DNA of 64,000 nt, from positions 30,286,719 through 30,350,718 of the forward strand of contig CM056577.1 of the NCBI GenBank assembly GCA_029721435.1, in the 5' to 3' direction. The notes below the pieces were generated by a model that made no database searches, was not told the origin of the DNA, and was given only the letters and a program-made list of their open reading frames with translations. Shown in pieces: positions 1 to 12,618 of this stretch (position 1 is the first letter of the stretch; the number at the start of each line of letters is the position of its first letter). A program made the translations under genes and the position numbers. Source of the stretch: Gymnothorax reevesii. Lineage: Eukaryota; Chordata; Actinopteri; Anguilliformes; Muraenidae.

Positions 1-964
1 CAGGAGCCTCTCAAGGGAATATATAATGTACTTCGCATGTTTCAGATAGATTGCTTGTTGCTTGATTTGCTAAATACTGCATATTGAGAGGTCTTTTGAC
101 TCATTTCAACCTTTACGAATGCAATAAAAGAAACAGGACTGGTTGAATGAGCCAGTATGCCCTTCGTGTTGCTCGATTGACCTTTTTTTTTTTTTTTTTT
201 TTTTTGCAGAGCAGTAAATTTTCATTCTGAAAATGACTCTCTCACCTTGTACCAGCGCCGGTGTTATATGTCCACTGTCACAGCGCTGTATGTTGTACGT
301 AATCATGCATGTCCAAACAAAACAACACCATCCCCCCACCCAGACTCTGCGGTGACCTCAACTGTTTCCAAGATTTTCGGCTCACGACCGCACCAACATG
401 ACTTACTGAACTGTTTATCCAGCGCTCTTACTTATTACGAGCCCCCACCCGATAAAAATTATCTGTTCGAACGCGGACCACTGTCCCTATTGATTGGGCT
501 CCACCTTGACACCTGGTCTCACAGCAATGCACTCTCCCCCGAGTTTCGGTCATTTAACCTCAGTGCGTGTGAATACTGAATTAGGGCTGGTGGACAGGTT
601 TATTAAATGGCCAGAGAAAATCTATAAGCTGCATTGTTAAATTGCGGACCAAATGTGGCCAATTCTAATGCGGTGTGAAATTCGCAAACCAGCAGAGAAA
701 CTGATGCCAGAATAGATAGCGTTACTCTTGGTGTTCTGACCAGTTGGAAGTGCGGGTTGACAGGGGTAGCATTCCTGTCAGTCATACAATACCATAATGG
801 TACAATAATTAACACTACTTAATGCAGTAATAAGCAATAAATAGCTGTTCATTAACAGTTGACGAATGTGTCTGGTAATCATTTACTAATGGTGTTCAAT
901 CATACATAATTAAATTGTCTAAGAATTTGAAATGTTACTTAAGGGATACTAATGAGTTGTTTTT
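1..964. other. Non-coding stretch, nothing recognised
   Basis: I see no gene or identifiable element here. There is a poly-T run at about 182-205. The sequence from about 806 to 960 is AT-rich and carries the motif CTGTTCATTAACAGTT. A similar motif recurs beyond the tandem array near 3125, so it may be the left edge of an element enclosing that array. Open frames in this stretch look like chance. Confidence 0.4.
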
Positions 965-3010
965 AGTTTACCGGCCCTATGGGCCAATAAGCTATTGTCG
1001 TGGTGTGGCGTCCGTCGTTCGGAACATTTTTTATCTTTTTTTTTTGCCTGATGAATTTTTTGTGTAAATTTGCGATAAGATACTACTAGACCATATCTCC
1101 CGAATTTTTTTTCAGATTTTTGATTTGAATCATTTTGGTCTGTATGTTAAAGATAGGACTGATGAATTGTTAAAAATAATTTCTCAAAAACTGTGTGATA
1201 AATTTTTTTCTAAATCAGGAAATCAACTTACCTCAGTACCGTCAATGTACAGTGCGAGCGCCATTTTGATTGAATCGACAGAAGTGGGTCTAGTGGGGGC
1301 GCTGTACTTTACATATATATCATGAATATATGTACATGAATATACAAGATGGCCTGTGGAGGCCAAATGGTCGCAGAAAGAGATTAATTTTGCATTATTG
1401 ACATATAGGAAGTCATATATGGCCTATATTTTGGCTATATTAAATTTGACCACATATGTCATTGAAAGTCAAACTCGAGGTCAGGGAAAGTATTAACAAT
1501 GTAAAAAGATATGACTTGAAATTTCAAAATAATATTTCTCAAAAAGTGTCTGATAACTTTTTTTCTGAATCTGGCGATCAACTCACCTTGATACACTTTA
1601 TGTACAGTGTGAGTGCCATTTTGACTGAATAGAAGGAAGTGGGTCTTGTGGGGACGCTGTACTTTAACATTGGGTCTTTTGGAGAATGGGCAAAATTGCC
1701 TGTGGAAGCTAAATGGTTGCAGATCGAGATTAAGTTTATATTACTGACACATAGGAAGTTATATATGACCTATATTTTGGCTCTGTTAAAGTTGATCTCA
1801 GATGACCTCGAAAAGTCAAACTTAAGGTCAAGCAAAATATAACAATTTTCAAAGACCTCTTGGCTGGAAAATATTGAAGATTGGGAACTTATGTGTATTG
1901 AACACTTATAGGAAGTCATATATGAACTTTTATTTAGTGGCCTTGAACTTGACCGTCGGTGACCTTCGAAGGTCAAACTTCACATAGTAAAATTTCAATG
2001 ACTTCTATCACCAAAACTTTTACTAGACATTAGGTTTGTATTGTGGGCATATAGGAAGTCATGTATGAAGTTTCATTTGATGACCTTGAACTTGAACTCC
2101 AGTGCCCTTCAACAGCCAAAAAATACTGTGAAATTTCAATGACTTGTATCAGCAAAATCATTACAGATTGAGTGTAGGTTTGTAGTGGAGACGTATAGTA
2201 AGTCATATGTGAACTTTCATTTGGTGACATTCATATTGACCTTTGAAGGGCAAACTTGACCTAGAGAAAATTCAATGACTTCTGTCACTGAAAAGGTCAC
2301 AGATGGAGCCTAGGTTTGTGTTACTGACATAGAAAGTCACGTATGAACTTTCTTTTGGTGACATTCAACTTGACTGTTGGCGACCTTTGAAGGTCAGACT
2401 TGACATAATACAATTACAATGAATTGTATTGCCAAAATGGTCAACAGTGGGAGTTTAGGTTTGTACTCGAGACATATAGGAAGTCATATATGACCTCTCA
2501 TTTGGCGACCTTCGTATTGACCTCCAAAGCTCAAATGTGACCTAGTGAAAATTCAATGACTTGTATCACTAAAATGGTCACAGATGTAGCCTAGGTTTGT
2601 GTTACTTACATCTAGGAAGTCACGTATGAACTTTCATTTGGTGACATTCAACTTGACTGTCAGTGACCTTTGAGGGTCAAACTTGACTGAAATTACAATG
2701 ACTTGTATCACCAAAATGGTCACAGATTGAGCCAAAGTTTGAATGGAGACATTTAGAAAGTCATGTATGATGTCCATTTTCTGACCACAACTTGAAATTC
2801 TGTGACCTTTAATTTCACAATTGACCTAATGAATTTTCAATGACTTGCATCACCAAAACTGCTTCTGAGCTTAAGACTGTGTTTGTATTACAGGAGGTCC
2901 GGTAAATGTATTTGAACTTTTATTTAGTGGCGTGGACATTGATTTTCATTGATTCAAATGTAAAACTTCGCATTAAATTTTCATAACTTGTATCTTCACT
3001 ATAAGACTAC
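965..3010. repeat. Imperfect tandem array, ~140 bp units, with a 356 bp duplicated leader
   Basis: A degenerate array whose units are marked by GGAAGTCATATATGA-like blocks at 1408, 1754, 1911, 2054, 2198, 2332, 2479, 2615, 2756 and 2893. From 1911 on the spacing is 134-147 bp. The first part is instead a roughly 356 bp duplication: the blocks near 1200-1310 and 1557-1670 both contain a GTGGGTCT...GCTGTACTTT segment. Many units carry variants of the 16-bp palindrome TGACCTTCGAAGGTCA, exact at 1960-1975 and altered at 2238, 2381, 2518 and 2664. The left edge (971-1020) starts with an inverted GGCCC/GGGCC motif. No protein coding is evident. It resembles dispersed satellite-like repeats common in fish genomes; the family is not identified. 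Confidence 0.7.
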
Positions 3011-5456
3011 TTGCTGGTAAGCTACAGAACCCTTGGTCCTATTTTCAATTTTACAATAAGGGCGAGAAAGAACAGTAATGAACGTTTATGTTTGCATAAT
3101 TCTCATTCAGTGCTCTGGTGCATTAGTTAACTGTTCATTAACTGTTAGTTAATGCTTATCATCGATAGATATTAATTACTATACCCTTATTGTAAAGTGT
3201 TACAACATTTACCTGCATCAAAAGGAGACAGATTTTTCAAGTCTTTGCTGGTCACCCTTTCCCCTAAATTTTAGTATGCTGCAGCTGATGGGAGTTGTAG
3301 TTCATTGAAACTCCTAACTGAGTGAATGAGAGAGAGAGTAAACATCTGGGCCCAATCACTGCTGTGGATTCAGGATAATATCCAGTGAATCGGGCGGAGC
3401 AAAACACATTGTGCTTCATTTTCTTTCGGTGCCCAGTGATTGCTCTCCTGCATCAGGTACAAGGTTTCTCCATTTTGTCCTGAAATGGCTCGGTGTGGGT
3501 GCATGCTTTTGTTCAAGCCGAACAATTGCTCACCTAATTCTACAAATCAACCCACAGTGTTTTTGCTATGAACATTGATCAGTAGTATCAGGTGTGTAAG
3601 TGCTTGGTTGGAATGAAAGCCTGCACCTGTGTCGGCGCTTTCTGGCTAATGTTGAGAACCACTGATCTGAAGTGTACAGTCTTATCTGCAAATGGAGTTA
3701 GCATCGCAGGCGTTGTTCTGACAGGACATGCATTCCATTGAACCAAGATGCTGATTCCCAGCCAGTCAATCAGCACAATACTGAGCTAATTTAGCTTGTC
3801 AAAACTGATTTCCAAATTATTTGGTCAATTTAAGCTCCAAAGGCCATATTCCATCCCATTTTAGTGCCCTTGTTGTACCTATTGCCTCTCTAACTCTTCC
3901 TCACTTTCATTGGCATTACTTAATTCATTAATTGATTGTTTTTAATCCATCGTTGAATTTCAAAACTGGTGGTTTTGACTAATCATGCCATAGCAGTGTC
4001 AGAACACGGGTGCCATTGCTGCACAGCTCTGTTCTGTTCCCTGGGGGGTGTTTGTGAAGCAGTCCCTGCATTCGGCTCCATGCCTGCTGGCAGTAATGTG
4101 CAGGGAGCTCCCAGAACAGAGCCAAGCCGCCAATCATTCAATTATTGCCTTTTCTTGTGTTGATTGGTTACTGTGTATTTGCTTTGACGAAAGTGACCCT
4201 CGCAGGAATAGCTTGGGTGCGGATTTTGCTCTGAGCTAGCAGTATGGCACCATGAATTCTGCTTACTGACAAATCATGGTTTTAATCAATAAGCTGATTA
4301 TCTGAGAGTTGTGCCAGCCTGAATATATGCATCCATGCGGGCCCTTTGAGGACATCCCTATAGATCTGAAGATTAGACCCCCCCCCCCCCCCCAATACAC
4401 TTCAAAATCCCCTTACATGGCAGCGTTAGTATTTTACCGTGACTCCTGATTTGGTATTCTAAAGAATACTGTACTGTGCTCGATGATATCTTGTTTGTAA
4501 ATTGCCCGCGGCACTGAAATTCTTATCTGACATTCCGGCGCTGGCGAACTTTCACTTGGTCTCGAATATCGTTTTCTCACGGGCGTGGCAAGTATGCATT
4601 TTGCAGCTTTCACTCAAGTCTCCTTTTGCTGCTGTTTCCCATAAATGCTCAACAACTGCCCACCCCTAACGCCCCCTCCCTCCCCGAAACCACCAGCCAC
4701 CCCTTTCTCACCTCCCCCTCTCTTTAGAAGTGTGAATGCGCTGTGCAATTTTCTTAGAGCTGCCTCTAGAATGCTTTAACCCCCCCCCAAAAATAAAAAC
4801 ACTCCCCCCCCTCCTCAATCTTCAAACCAAACTTCCTCGCATTCAAAACGGCACAGATTGTGTTTTTTTTAAACCACATAAAGACTTATTGTACATAAAT
4901 CATGTTTGTGGCTCAGCGCATAACGAAGACCAGGTCTTACGCTTGGAAGACGCGCCAAAATCTCTCTTTGATGACGTTTTCTGCAACTGCCGTAAATGTA
5001 ATGAGGCGCGGCCTTGATGTTGAGTGGGAAGGTGAAATTTGTTTGTAGAGTGACTGTACTCTCACTGTCTGTGAATACATTCGCACTTACCTTCCCTGAC
5101 CCATTCAGCTGAGCAGTCATGAGTATCTGCTTACTTATTGCTTCTTTCACATTCATTTTGATGCGACTTCCTTGCACTTACCTCCCCATTTCCTACTGAC
5201 CCTGTGCTCGTGATAAATGACTAAAATAATCGCTGCTTGGGTCTACGACTTTTTGTGGCTAATTAAGAGTGTGGGCCGATATACTTAGGACAACAATGAC
5301 CAGGCCCACCTCCAAAACATACTATAAATGGAGTCAAGAGTGTGGCATCATGGAAAAAAGCCAAGGTAATCAGTGCTGAGATGGGAAAATGGATTACATG
5401 TCTTTTTTGCACGGGCTTTAGCAAGTCGACGAAAGCACAATGAATTTGGAGACAAG
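3011..5456. other. Non-coding stretch with a repeat-end motif and C-rich tracts
   Basis: No gene is recognised. At about 3118-3203 lies a block (GTTAACTGTTCATTAACTG ... TATTGTAAAGTGTTAC) resembling the terminal part of a common fish DNA repeat, perhaps paired with the similar AT-rich motif near 850. A 16-C run sits at 4379-4394, and 4660-4815 is strongly C-rich with several C homopolymers. Open frames here are short and lack support. Confidence 0.4.
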
Positions 5457-6121
5457 GGGCTCTAAATTCGTAGACCAGACGCAGGCGCGGCGAATGGGGG
5501 GTGTGTCCAGGCGTATGTTGCAATTTCGTGCGCGGCGTAGCCTGGCGCAAGTACTCCTCTGTCCGCCTTCCTGCGCAAGTGGCAAAGAAGGCGTGTTTGG
5601 GTATAACACAGCCAAGTCAAATCTTCACCAATCAAATGAGCTCCTCTCCTCACCTTTAATGTGTTGGAATATAGAGGCCTCTGTCCTATATCTGCATGAT
5701 GCGTTAATGTTGCATTTTACTTTGGTGCTTCAGGCATGTTTTCTGCACCGCTTACGTCTGTATTAAGCATTACGCATATGAGTTAGCTGGCTAGTTAGGG
5801 CATTCGCGAATTATTACCATTAGCGAACTTGAGTGGAATTTCAAAACGAAACCCCATCAGATCATTCAAACTTATGAAGTTGGAATGAAATACGACGGTT
5901 GCACATTGGGAAGAGAAACGATGGATAGCGTGTTCCTATTATTACACCCTGTTGCTGCTTAAAATTTTGGGATTAACCGGCGTGGACAGCAATGCAAGAT
6001 ACGTTACACATTTATTTTCAATACGTGATCTTAACTCAGTGCGACATCATAGCAATCAGGCTGTATTCCTTTCCCCCACTAAAAACGATAAAACCTAGGT
6101 GACAATAATAATAGAGTATTA

Positions 6122-7048
6122 AGCTGGTTGCACACTGGACGTGAAACGAATTTTTCGCACGACAGATTGTGTTGAATGCAGTGTCTCGTGTCCGAAAGTC
6201 TGACAGGGTTTTAATATATCTTCATGTCCGACAGTCGATTATTGTTTTTAATTTCTTCAAATCTGCTGACTCTTTTACATATTAAAAGGGAATGTTTTGA
6301 TAAGAGGGCTCAGTTCTTCAAGATGAGTACCTGTTTCAGATGAGTTTCTGTTTAAGCTCTGCTCAATAAAGTCAGTCGACATTGGCGCAGGACAATGTAA
6401 AATGCCTGTCGAACATTAAATGCAAAATACTCTGTGTCTGACAACCAAAAAAAAAAAGATGACGATTAGAACAGATTGATAACGAAATAAAGAATAAAAA
6501 AAGAAACATTTTAACAACAAACAGAACATCCAATGAACACTGCGATTTATTTATTTGCGGGCCATCTTTTTTGGATGTTCTGTTTGTTGGAGTTATATTT
6601 TTATTCTTTATTTCTTTATAAATCTGTTCTCATATCTACTTTCACTTTTTGCTGGCTGCCGGGCATGGAGCATTTCGCGTCGGACATTCTTGATCGTACA
6701 TGCGATATCAAATTGAAGCACCCATTACTAAAACCACCAAGTCACACTTGACTTGACTTGACTTGTGGGGTTTTAGTAATCAGAGCTTCACTTCACAATG
6801 TCAGTGGTCATGGAATTGATTTGGTCGCTGACTACAAGCACTATTTTATTTATTTATTTTAAGCCTATTTTATCTCTGGTGTGGAAATAAAGCGTGAATC
6901 TGTTCGATCCGTCTGACTAATTTTCAAAAGAGAGACCGAATAAAGACTGCAGTCTATCTTCGAAGGAAGAAAACAGAAGAATAAACAGACGTGCGTATTC
7001 GCGTCTTTGCATTGACTTTGACGTTTTGCGTCCAGTATGCAAGCGGCT
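6122..7048. mobile_element. PIF/Harbinger-like non-autonomous element with TTA duplication
   Basis: The left end AGCTGGTTGCACACTGGACG pairs with a right end whose inverse is AGCCGCTTGCATACTGGACG. TTA flanks both sides (6119-6121 and 7049-7051), the target-site preference typical of PIF/Harbinger elements. The element is 927 bp long and sits inside the element at 5457-7634. No transposase frame is seen. Two partial relatives with the same right end lie at about 29090-29193 and 29340-29414. The interior holds a long hairpin (6468-6630). Confidence 0.65.
6468..6630. repeat. Long inverted repeat (hairpin)
   Basis: Arms of about 60 bp at 6468-6532 and 6572-6630 are near-complementary; for example AACAAACAGAACATCCA pairs with TGGATGTTCTGTTTGTT. 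The loop is about 39 nt. It lies inside the TTA-flanked element, either as part of it or as a tiny foldback element nested in it. Confidence 0.75.
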
Positions 7049-7634
7049 TTACCAAGCATAAAACGCAAGCATTACATATATGGTTGGCTGAGAAAGATGT
7101 GAAGTCGTTAGTTTGCATCACAGATTCAGCTGCGTTGATTAAGCCAGGTCGAGTTTCCATTACGCGTGCCAACCGCCTTTAATCTGACATCAGGACAATC
7201 GATATGGATACTGTAATTTATGTCCAGATTCAGATAGTTACATGAAATAGTGCTTGCTGTAATTATTTATTGCATTGAAATGTGCCTAACATTCTGGAAA
7301 CCAGCCTCTGAGGTTTCGGTGACGTGTGCGGACTGTGCGCCGGTCAGCCAAATTACCACTGCACAGAAAGTAAACCAGGTTGGAGCTGGCGAGTTTTCTG
7401 CGCAACTTCAGCGGAAACTTTTTCTACGAAATTGTTACTTCGTCTTGATGAATATGTGACACCTCCCCCTACTACGCCGCCTCACCCATCTCGGCGCACG
7501 TTCGTCTACCAAAGGCTGCGCACAGTTTTGCACCTCACGAAATTACTGCTGCGCAGACAAAATTACAACTGCCTGGGCTGGGTCAAGCTATGCCACGCTG
7601 CGCCACCCTGCGCTGCGCCAAGAAATTAGAGCCC

Positions 7635-9940
7635 AAGATCTTCATTGAAGACCTGGCATCAATATGCGTTGGTCTTTCATTGCGAAGTTCTATGCAATAA
7701 AGGCTTTTAATCGATTTTTACCCCCCAGCCCTCAAGGCTGACGGGGTGTTGCTATCCTTCGTGCGGTTGGGCGGGCGGGCGTCTCCAAAAACTTCGACAT
7801 CGGGCTGAGGGGTATTCTGTGCATTGCAGGCCTATTTTTTTTTTTTTTTTTGGTGAGGCGGTTCTTGTCAAGGTTTGTTGTCTCGTGACCCTCATGCTGT
7901 CAGATCTTCCACTTCCGACTCTGCTCCATCAGTGCTTTGAGGAGCGCCCTCTTGCCTTTTTCTGATGCTGCCGTGCAGTGGTCTCCATGGCTTTGACTGG
8001 ATGATATGATAATGGAACAGAACGGCGCTCATGCAGTACTATGTGCCACATGCAGCAACAAGAATTATAGCATTTTCCTGTTCAGTTAGGGTCCCTTTTT
8101 TTAAATTTATGATCAAACAAGCCTCACTCAGAAATTCTTTATTGTTGTCAGGGCTTGTGTTGGGGGAGTAGATAGTTGGCTTTTCTTTGGTTTTACATGG
8201 ACAGGATATGATATGTCGATGAGATGCTGTAATCTTAAACGAGGACATCAATGAATCTTTGATTTGTATAATGACAGCTGAGGACTGTGCAGGCCATATC
8301 TATGATGTAGAGCATGCAATGGCTTCCCACCTGAAGCAGTGGAACAAGATCTTTGCATTCATTTTGGTGGCTTTTTGAAAGTGACTGCCTTGTTTTTTAA
8401 TGTGCTGATCTTTATGGTCCCTGTGGTTTGACGCTCACAGGCCTGCTTCTGCGCACACAGCAAGAACTTAACGTACTGGGCAGGAGTCCATTTCTTTTTG
8501 TGAAAATGGATGCAGGTGATGATGGCTCGGTGTTATATTTGTCTTTCTTTTGGCAAATCGAGAAGAAAACAGTCACTTTTCGCGGCCTGTTTGATCAGAT
8601 GTATGAGACTCGCAGATTACTGCGTTCTTAGTGCCAGGCTGTTGCCTGCTTCCTGGGGTCTGCAGTAGAGCCTGAAATAACAGCAGGACAAGCCGCTGCT
8701 CAGCCTCGAGGAGCCTCGCAAGACCGCTTTGAACCGGCCATTCGTGCACACGCGAGGGAAAGAAAGACCGCCGTTCTTTCGCCGCTATGATTTAGCGCGA
8801 AGCCCCCTTTTGCCTCGCTATCGGTTCCAGCACGTCTCAGAAGGCCGCCTGATATGGTTCAATAATCCGAGAGGGCTCGAAGTTCAGTTAATTCCTCGAA
8901 GCAGCAGGGGCGCCTTTTTGTGGGCCGATTATCGCCCCTGGTTTTCTAGTGTTTAATCTAATCACCTAATGAAGTCGGGGTGTGAGGCTAAGCACCCCTG
9001 ACTGGGAGGCAAACATCCGTGGTCGTTTGGGTTTTTCGGTCAGTTTCCCCAATCGCGAAGGCCCAGACACTTCCTGTTGGCGCCCTGAAGCTCGAATCTG
9101 TACTGCGACGGCCACCCGCTGAGCCTGCAATACTGAGAACTTACTGGTGGGAGGGAAGGGAAAAGGGAAAGGGAAAAAAAAATGTTAGTCGGGATTTTTG
9201 CGGAAGAACAATTCTCTCCTCTGTACTTTTCCATCTGTCACACGCCAGGATGGGTTGGACACCAGCAGCTCAGATGGCGAACAGGAGCAAAATGTTCCGT
9301 GACTTTATAATAAATGAACTTCCAGAGAGCACATCTTGTTCTTTGAGAGAGTGAAGCAATGGCTCGACTCTGACACCTCACATTGCATGCATTACATGTA
9401 CCCTGCTAGTAATAACACTGGCACTACAAGCATGTGGCCCCTACCAGCCAACGGGAAATGGTGCCAGCTAGCTCAGAACCTTCACAGAGCAACTTCTCCC
9501 AGTTCTCCCTATCCCAAATCAGAAAAGGATGTGATGAAATGTTGAATAAAGATTATAGCTCAAAGCAAAGATCTGTAAATTCTTTGATCTGTATTACAAG
9601 AAAACAATGCAACAGCACTTGATTTGATATTCACTGCATTAATGTGCCAGTGTTCAAGGCTTGCTGTCCGCTGCTCAGTTCTACTCTCGGCTTTGTGTTT
9701 GTTTTACTTCTGTCAGCTATCACTGATAAAGCGATTTCTCTGTGAATTTATGATCGGGAATCTCTCCTCGATATCCGATGGTCTACTAAAAGACTGGCTT
9801 TCCATGAACTGGGTTGAAAGATCTTTCATCCCCCTCCGTTCCTATCGGATGTCCCAGCTTGCATACGCCGCGCTCCTGCGCTGCCACGCTGGAAGCGCAA
9901 ACGCCGGGGTCAGCGCAGTGGTCTTTTATTACCTGGTAAC
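7635..9940. other. Non-coding stretch, mostly unidentified
   Basis: Nothing I can name with confidence. Positions 7720-7850 (GGCGGGCGGGCGTC, then GGGTATTCTGTGCATTGCAG and a poly-T) look like the edge of a dispersed repeat similar in style to 965-1025. A purine-rich GGGAAA tract lies at about 9150-9180. Open frames near 8428-8956 and 9019-9354 have no recognisable domain. Confidence 0.35.
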
Positions 9941-10580
9941 CTGGAGACTGCCATACATGCTTTTATTACTTCTCGCCTTGATTATTGTAATGCACTATAT
10001 GCTGGCATTAGCTGCTCTTCCTTGTCCCGGCTTCAGCTAGTTCAAAACACTGCCGCCCGCTTTCTGACTAGAACATGCAAGCGAGAGCACATCACTCCTG
10101 TACTTGCATCTCTTCATTGGCTCCCTGTTCGCTTTAGGATAAATTTTAAAATTCTGTTATTTGTTTTCAAATTTTTGAAAGGACTGGCTCAGCCCTATAT
10201 ATCAGATCTCCTGCATCCTTACACATCCTCGAGGGCACTGAGGTCTACTGGCCAACTACTTTTAACCATCCCACCCTCAAGGTTAAAGAGCAGGGGGGAT
10301 CATGCCCTCGCAGTTATTGGTCCAAAGCTGTGGAATGAACTCCCTTTGCATGTAAGGCTTGCCCCTTCAGTGCCTATTTCCAAATCCCTCCTGAAAACAC
10401 ATTTCTTTTCCCTGGCTTTTGACTCTGCATAAGTGTGTCTCTGTGTAATGTGTGTTCTTGCCCGCTTCCCTGATTTGTTTTCTTCTTATGCTTAACTTTT
10501 ATGCTATTTATTTGGTTTCGTACAGCACTTCGGTCAACTGTTATTGTTTTAAAGGGTTCTATTATAATAAACCTAAACCT
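9941..10580 (+). mobile_element. L2-like LINE 3' end: C-terminal RT region plus 3' UTR
   Basis: From 9941 to the stop at 10432 one frame encodes 163 residues typical of the C-terminal part of fish L2/Jockey-type LINE polyproteins. Recognisable blocks are FITSRLDYCNALYAG, then LQLVQNTAARFLTR, HITPVLASLHWLPVRFR, and a late GPKLWNELPLHVR segment. The following 150 bp contains GTACAGCACTTCGGTCAAC and ends in a short AAACCTAAACCTAA tail, as in L2-type 3' ends. The frame is open over its whole length, so this is a relatively young, 5'-truncated insertion. The catalytic fingers/palm of the reverse transcriptase and the endonuclease are absent. The exact 5' boundary is uncertain; sequence upstream of 9930 does not continue the LINE. 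It is related to the copy at 63359-64000. Confidence 0.8.
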
Positions 10581-10829
10581 AATTTTACTAGTTTTTAAAA
10601 ATTAAAATTTCTATTTAGATATTTGCAACATACTTCAAAAAATTTGGGATAAAGAAGTATTTACCATTTAACAATGTTCTAATATTGCCATTCATTTTCG
10701 CGAGACTTTGTCAAAACTGACGGACATAAGACACCAAGTGATTGTATCAGACATTATGTCCCATGCTTCCTCCAAACAAGTCTTAATGTTAGGAACAGTA
10801 TGAAGCATTGTCGCATTTTGTGTTTCTAA

Positions 10830-11470
10830 ATGTGTCACATGTACTCTGTTGGGGACAAGTCTGGACTGCAGGCAGGCCTGTCCAGCGTTTTCACCTTCTT
10901 ACACAGCCATGCATTTTTAATGCGAGCTGAATGTGGTTTTGCATTGTCTTGCTGGAATATGCATGGGCATCCCAGAAAAAGATGTCATCTTGAAGGCAGC
11001 ATATTCTACTCCAAATTCTCAGCGTACTTTTCACCATTAATAATGCCTTTGCCAAAATGTTAGTCTTGCTGTCGGCACAGGCACAACCCCATATCATGAT
11101 AGAGCATGGCTGTTGGACTTGTAATTGGTAACAATCTGTGTAATTCTTTTCCTTTTTGGTCCGGGTCACATAGCATCCATTCCTTCCAAAAAAGACCAAA
11201 AATATTGATTTTTTTCTGCCTACAGTACACATTGCCTCTGTGTTATAGTCTATCATAGATGCCTCCAAGCTCAGAAAAGTCTATGGTGTTTTCATCCACA
11301 GATAACATAAGGACTTCATTTTTGTGAAGATTGTGGATGTAATTTCATAGCATTGTACTTCACATCAGTTTGTAATTTCAGTTTAGATTGAGTCTTTTGA
11401 TTATGTTATCTTTTTTGAGGAACATTGTTTTTAATCTTTCCGATGATTTTCTCATTTGTGAGCTAATTGG
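10830..11470 (-). pseudogene. Tc1-type transposase relic
   Basis: Read on the minus strand, a frame from 11268 to 10891 retains the skeleton of a Tc1 catalytic domain. It has a SIMIWGC block (normally MVWGC/G), a segment like the usual YI..L...ML region, and SSKTMQNHIQL where the family has a QQDNA.PH motif. The second catalytic aspartate block is therefore destroyed. Upstream on the same strand (to about 11470), shorter frames may be helix-turn-helix remnants. Frameshifts separate the parts. Terminal repeats were not found, so boundaries are approximate. The element seems older and more decayed than the Tc1 copies at 21590 and 32566. Confidence 0.55.
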
Positions 11471-12582
11471 CAATCCTTGGCCCATCTTTGCTCTTGAAAG
11501 ACTTGACCTTTCCCAGATACTGCTTTTGTACCATATCATTGCAATCACCTGCTGACATTAGGTTTTGCACATCACATCATTATTCAATTTATTGTTTCAT
11601 TAATAGTCCAAAATTTTCCTCTTTCCAACTTTTTAGAGTATCTTTCGGGCCTGAATTGCAAGACCAGACAAAACCTTAAACACATCGTCTTCAAATTGTC
11701 TGCAATGACATATAAGTCAATTTAAATCCTTCAATCCCTCCTCCCCCCCCCCCCCCACTTTTTGTGTTTTTACATGCATTTTTCATACCATATCAACTTC
11801 CATTGAGCTGGCGTTGGATGATGTCATAATCAAGTGCCCTCCCAGCCAATGGTACGGCAGTATTGCCAGTGGTATTTTTGTTAGCAGGGACTCCTTTCCC
11901 TTGATGTCTGACTTGTCACTCTGTTTATGATGATTTATGTCCTGCATCCATTGATGCCCTTCTTGTGATGTCGCAGCATTGTTAATGTGGCTCTACATGG
12001 CATTTACCACTTTTTATTGAGAGCTGTTATTTCCACTGCGTCAATACTTTTTTTTACTATCAATGTTTGATGTCAAAATAAAAATATTTGTTATGTCATG
12101 TATGGACTTGATTTATTGATCTTGGATTATCATGAGAAAAAAAATTTTAACGGCTCACATCTAGTTTGTGACTGGGGGTGAGGCAGCGCTAAATTCAGTT
12201 TGAATCTCATACAGGTGAATTTATTTGACTGTTGCTGCCAGCCATGTACTGCCGTTTATTGGCGCGATATGCTCACAAAGATGTTGTAGAATGCTCAGAA
12301 CAATCCAGAAGCATGTTTTCTGTGCGGCAACTATACAGGCCAAATCTCTCTCCACTGTCTCAGGCTGACCTAAATTGTATAGAGCTCAGCACTTTGGTGG
12401 CCCCCAAGATAAGGTAGTGCATGTTGTCTTAAAGGACTTCTTTAAGAAAACCAGGGTAGCCCCAGACCCCTCTTGCCTACCCTGCGAAACTTTACTTTTG
12501 CCCTGTTGCCTCTCTGTTCAAATCCCACCACCACTCCCCTACCCCTCACCAAGGTTACAAATCAGATGATTTATCAAACAAC

Positions 12583-12618
12583 AACTAGACTTCTTATTTG
12601 AACTAGACTTCTTATTTG
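12583..12618. repeat. 18-bp perfect tandem duplication
   Basis: AACTAGACTTCTTATTTG occurs twice head to tail with no mismatch. It is a small local duplication of unknown importance. Confidence 0.9.

Larger units (their letters stand above)
5457..7634. mobile_element. DNA transposon with GGGCTCTAA inverted ends and AAG target duplication
   Basis: The left end GGGCTCTAAATTCGTAGACC is mirrored by a right end ending in AATTAGAGCCC (read inward: GGGCTCTAATTTCTTGGCGC). The inner flanks of both ends are rich in GGCGCAG/GCGCGGCG. The element is flanked on each side by AAG (5454-5456 and 7635-7637), a 3-bp direct duplication. About 2.18 kb long, it includes a separate inserted element at 6122-7048, so the host element itself is about 1.25 kb. 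No transposase was found, so it is probably non-autonomous. A 3-bp duplication suits PIF/Harbinger-like elements, but AAG is not the usual TWA target, so the family is uncertain. Confidence 0.6.

Noticed and set aside
247..579. 110-codon plus-strand frame
   Set aside because: No recognisable motif and no supporting gene structure.
1911..2900. CRISPR-like array
   Set aside because: Units of ~140 bp are imperfect throughout, without short conserved repeats separated by unique spacers; this is a eukaryotic satellite-like array.
7020..7180. 63-codon frame spanning the right edge of the TTA-flanked element
   Set aside because: Crosses an element boundary and shows no domain.
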